14,825 nt of DNA from an uncultured Roseiflexaceae bacterium (GTDB lineage Bacteria; Chloroflexota; Chloroflexia; Chloroflexales; Roseiflexaceae): assembly GCA_903932805.1 (NCBI GenBank), contig CAIZHO010000528.1:1-14825 (forward strand), in the 5' to 3' direction. The position numbers and the translations under genes are program-made. Below, piece after piece: positions 14,322 to 14,825 of the stretch (within the stretch, counting starts at the first letter, position 1; the number at the start of each line of letters is the position of its first letter). Below the pieces are notes generated by a model. It saw only the letters and a list, made by a program, of their open reading frames with translations, was not told the DNA's origin and made no database searches.

Positions 14322-14825
14322 GAGTTCGCTTGTTCTGGGAAGAGTTCATAGATGTCACTGAACACAAACGGTGCAATGATTGACACCACCGTCGGTGCAG
14401 CAGCAACAGCCAGTGGCTTGATGGTTTTGGATGATTCGACCAGAGTCGTGGCCTGTTGCCCACCAAAAACGGTGATGGTGTCGGACTCGGGGACCGTTTG
14501 TGTAATCAAGATCAACAGATGTGCGACCACCCCCCAGACCACCAAGCCGTTCAACAATGCCATACCGATACCAGTCACGCGGCTGGTCGTCGACTGTTGA
14601 TCACCGGCTATCGAGCGAAAGGTGTATAACCCCATTGCGGACAGCACGACGAACGTCACCAAAAACGTCGACAAAAAGGCAATTGCATGACTTTCGGGCA
14701 GGTTAATATTTGCATAGAGATGCAACATGTCACCGAAGGTTTGGAAGTACAGGCCCGACAGCACGAGGCAGATGTATGCCAACACGCCGAATACAACCAT
14801 GCGTAGCACGCCATAGAAAAACCCG
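14318..14825 (-). CDS. cvpA: CvpA family membrane protein, 5' end beyond the window
   Basis: The frame is open to the right edge, so the N-terminus is missing; 168 residues are visible. They begin GFFYGVLRMVVFGVLAYICL, which fits the GFxxGxxR and first long helix of CvpA. A GTG at 14809 is in frame but sits inside this motif and is unlikely to be the true start. Four hydrophobic segments are visible (about fragment residues 5-27, 47-69, 87-111 and 136-156). CvpA proteins are inner membrane proteins linked to colicin V production and envelope stress tolerance; their biochemical role is not settled. The position just upstream of mutS2 with a four-base overlap supports the call. The sequence is divergent, so a generic four-helix membrane protein remains possible. 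Confidence 0.75.
   Translation of the reverse strand, partial: GFFYGVLRMVVFGVLAYICLVLSGLYFQTFGDMLHLYANINLPESHAIAFLSTFLVTFVVLSAMGLYTFRSIAGDQQSTTSRVTGIGMALLNGLVVWGVVAHLLILITQTVPESDTITVFGGQQATTLVESSKTIKPLAVAAAPTVVSIIAPFVFSDIYELFPEQANS

Overview
The window is a chromosomal segment, apparently close to a replication origin, made almost entirely of housekeeping genes. I see no insertion sequence, prophage, CRISPR array, tRNA or rRNA. The three-subunit lactate oxidation operon, the ba3-type CuA protein and the LysM/Pro-Thr-linker envelope proteins beside cvpA-mutS2 fit a filamentous Chloroflexota-like bacterium. That placement is an inference from gene flavour and context, not from a database search. 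Spot counts of G+C on single 60-base lines give about 50% at 1861-1920 (parA), 55% at 3601-3660 (lutB) and 67% at 8581-8640 (valS), so composition is uneven.

Layout, left to right. (1) 1-1956, minus strand: parA, parB and the first 43 codons of recN, closely spaced. (2) 1957-2286: a 330-base divergent intergenic region with three perfect copies of the 16-bp parS centromere site TGTTTCACGTGAAACA; ParB from block 1 should load here. (3) 2287-5100, plus strand: lutA-lutB-lutC with overlapping ends, closed by a strong intrinsic terminator at 5123-5150. (4) 5149-9445, minus strand: valS, an extended-SDR sugar epimerase/dehydratase, and a small membrane-anchored CuA cytochrome oxidase subunit II, probably read from a promoter just upstream of valS. 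(5) 9545-14825, minus strand: cvpA (its 5' end runs off the window), mutS2, a membrane-LysM protein, a YcxB-like membrane protein and a LysM-polysaccharide deacetylase. All five are overlapping or at most 21 bases apart, so this looks like one transcription unit.

How the genes work together. ParA, ParB and parS form a complete chromosome segregation module. LutABC should oxidise L-lactate to pyruvate through iron-sulphur proteins. The cvpA-mutS2 block joins DNA maintenance to three envelope proteins, two carrying peptidoglycan-binding LysM domains. I found no convincing new defence or mobile system. The points most worth a second look are the catabolic operon placed directly in the centromere, the solitary CuA subunit, the envelope operon, and the altered metal-binding motif of the deacetylase.
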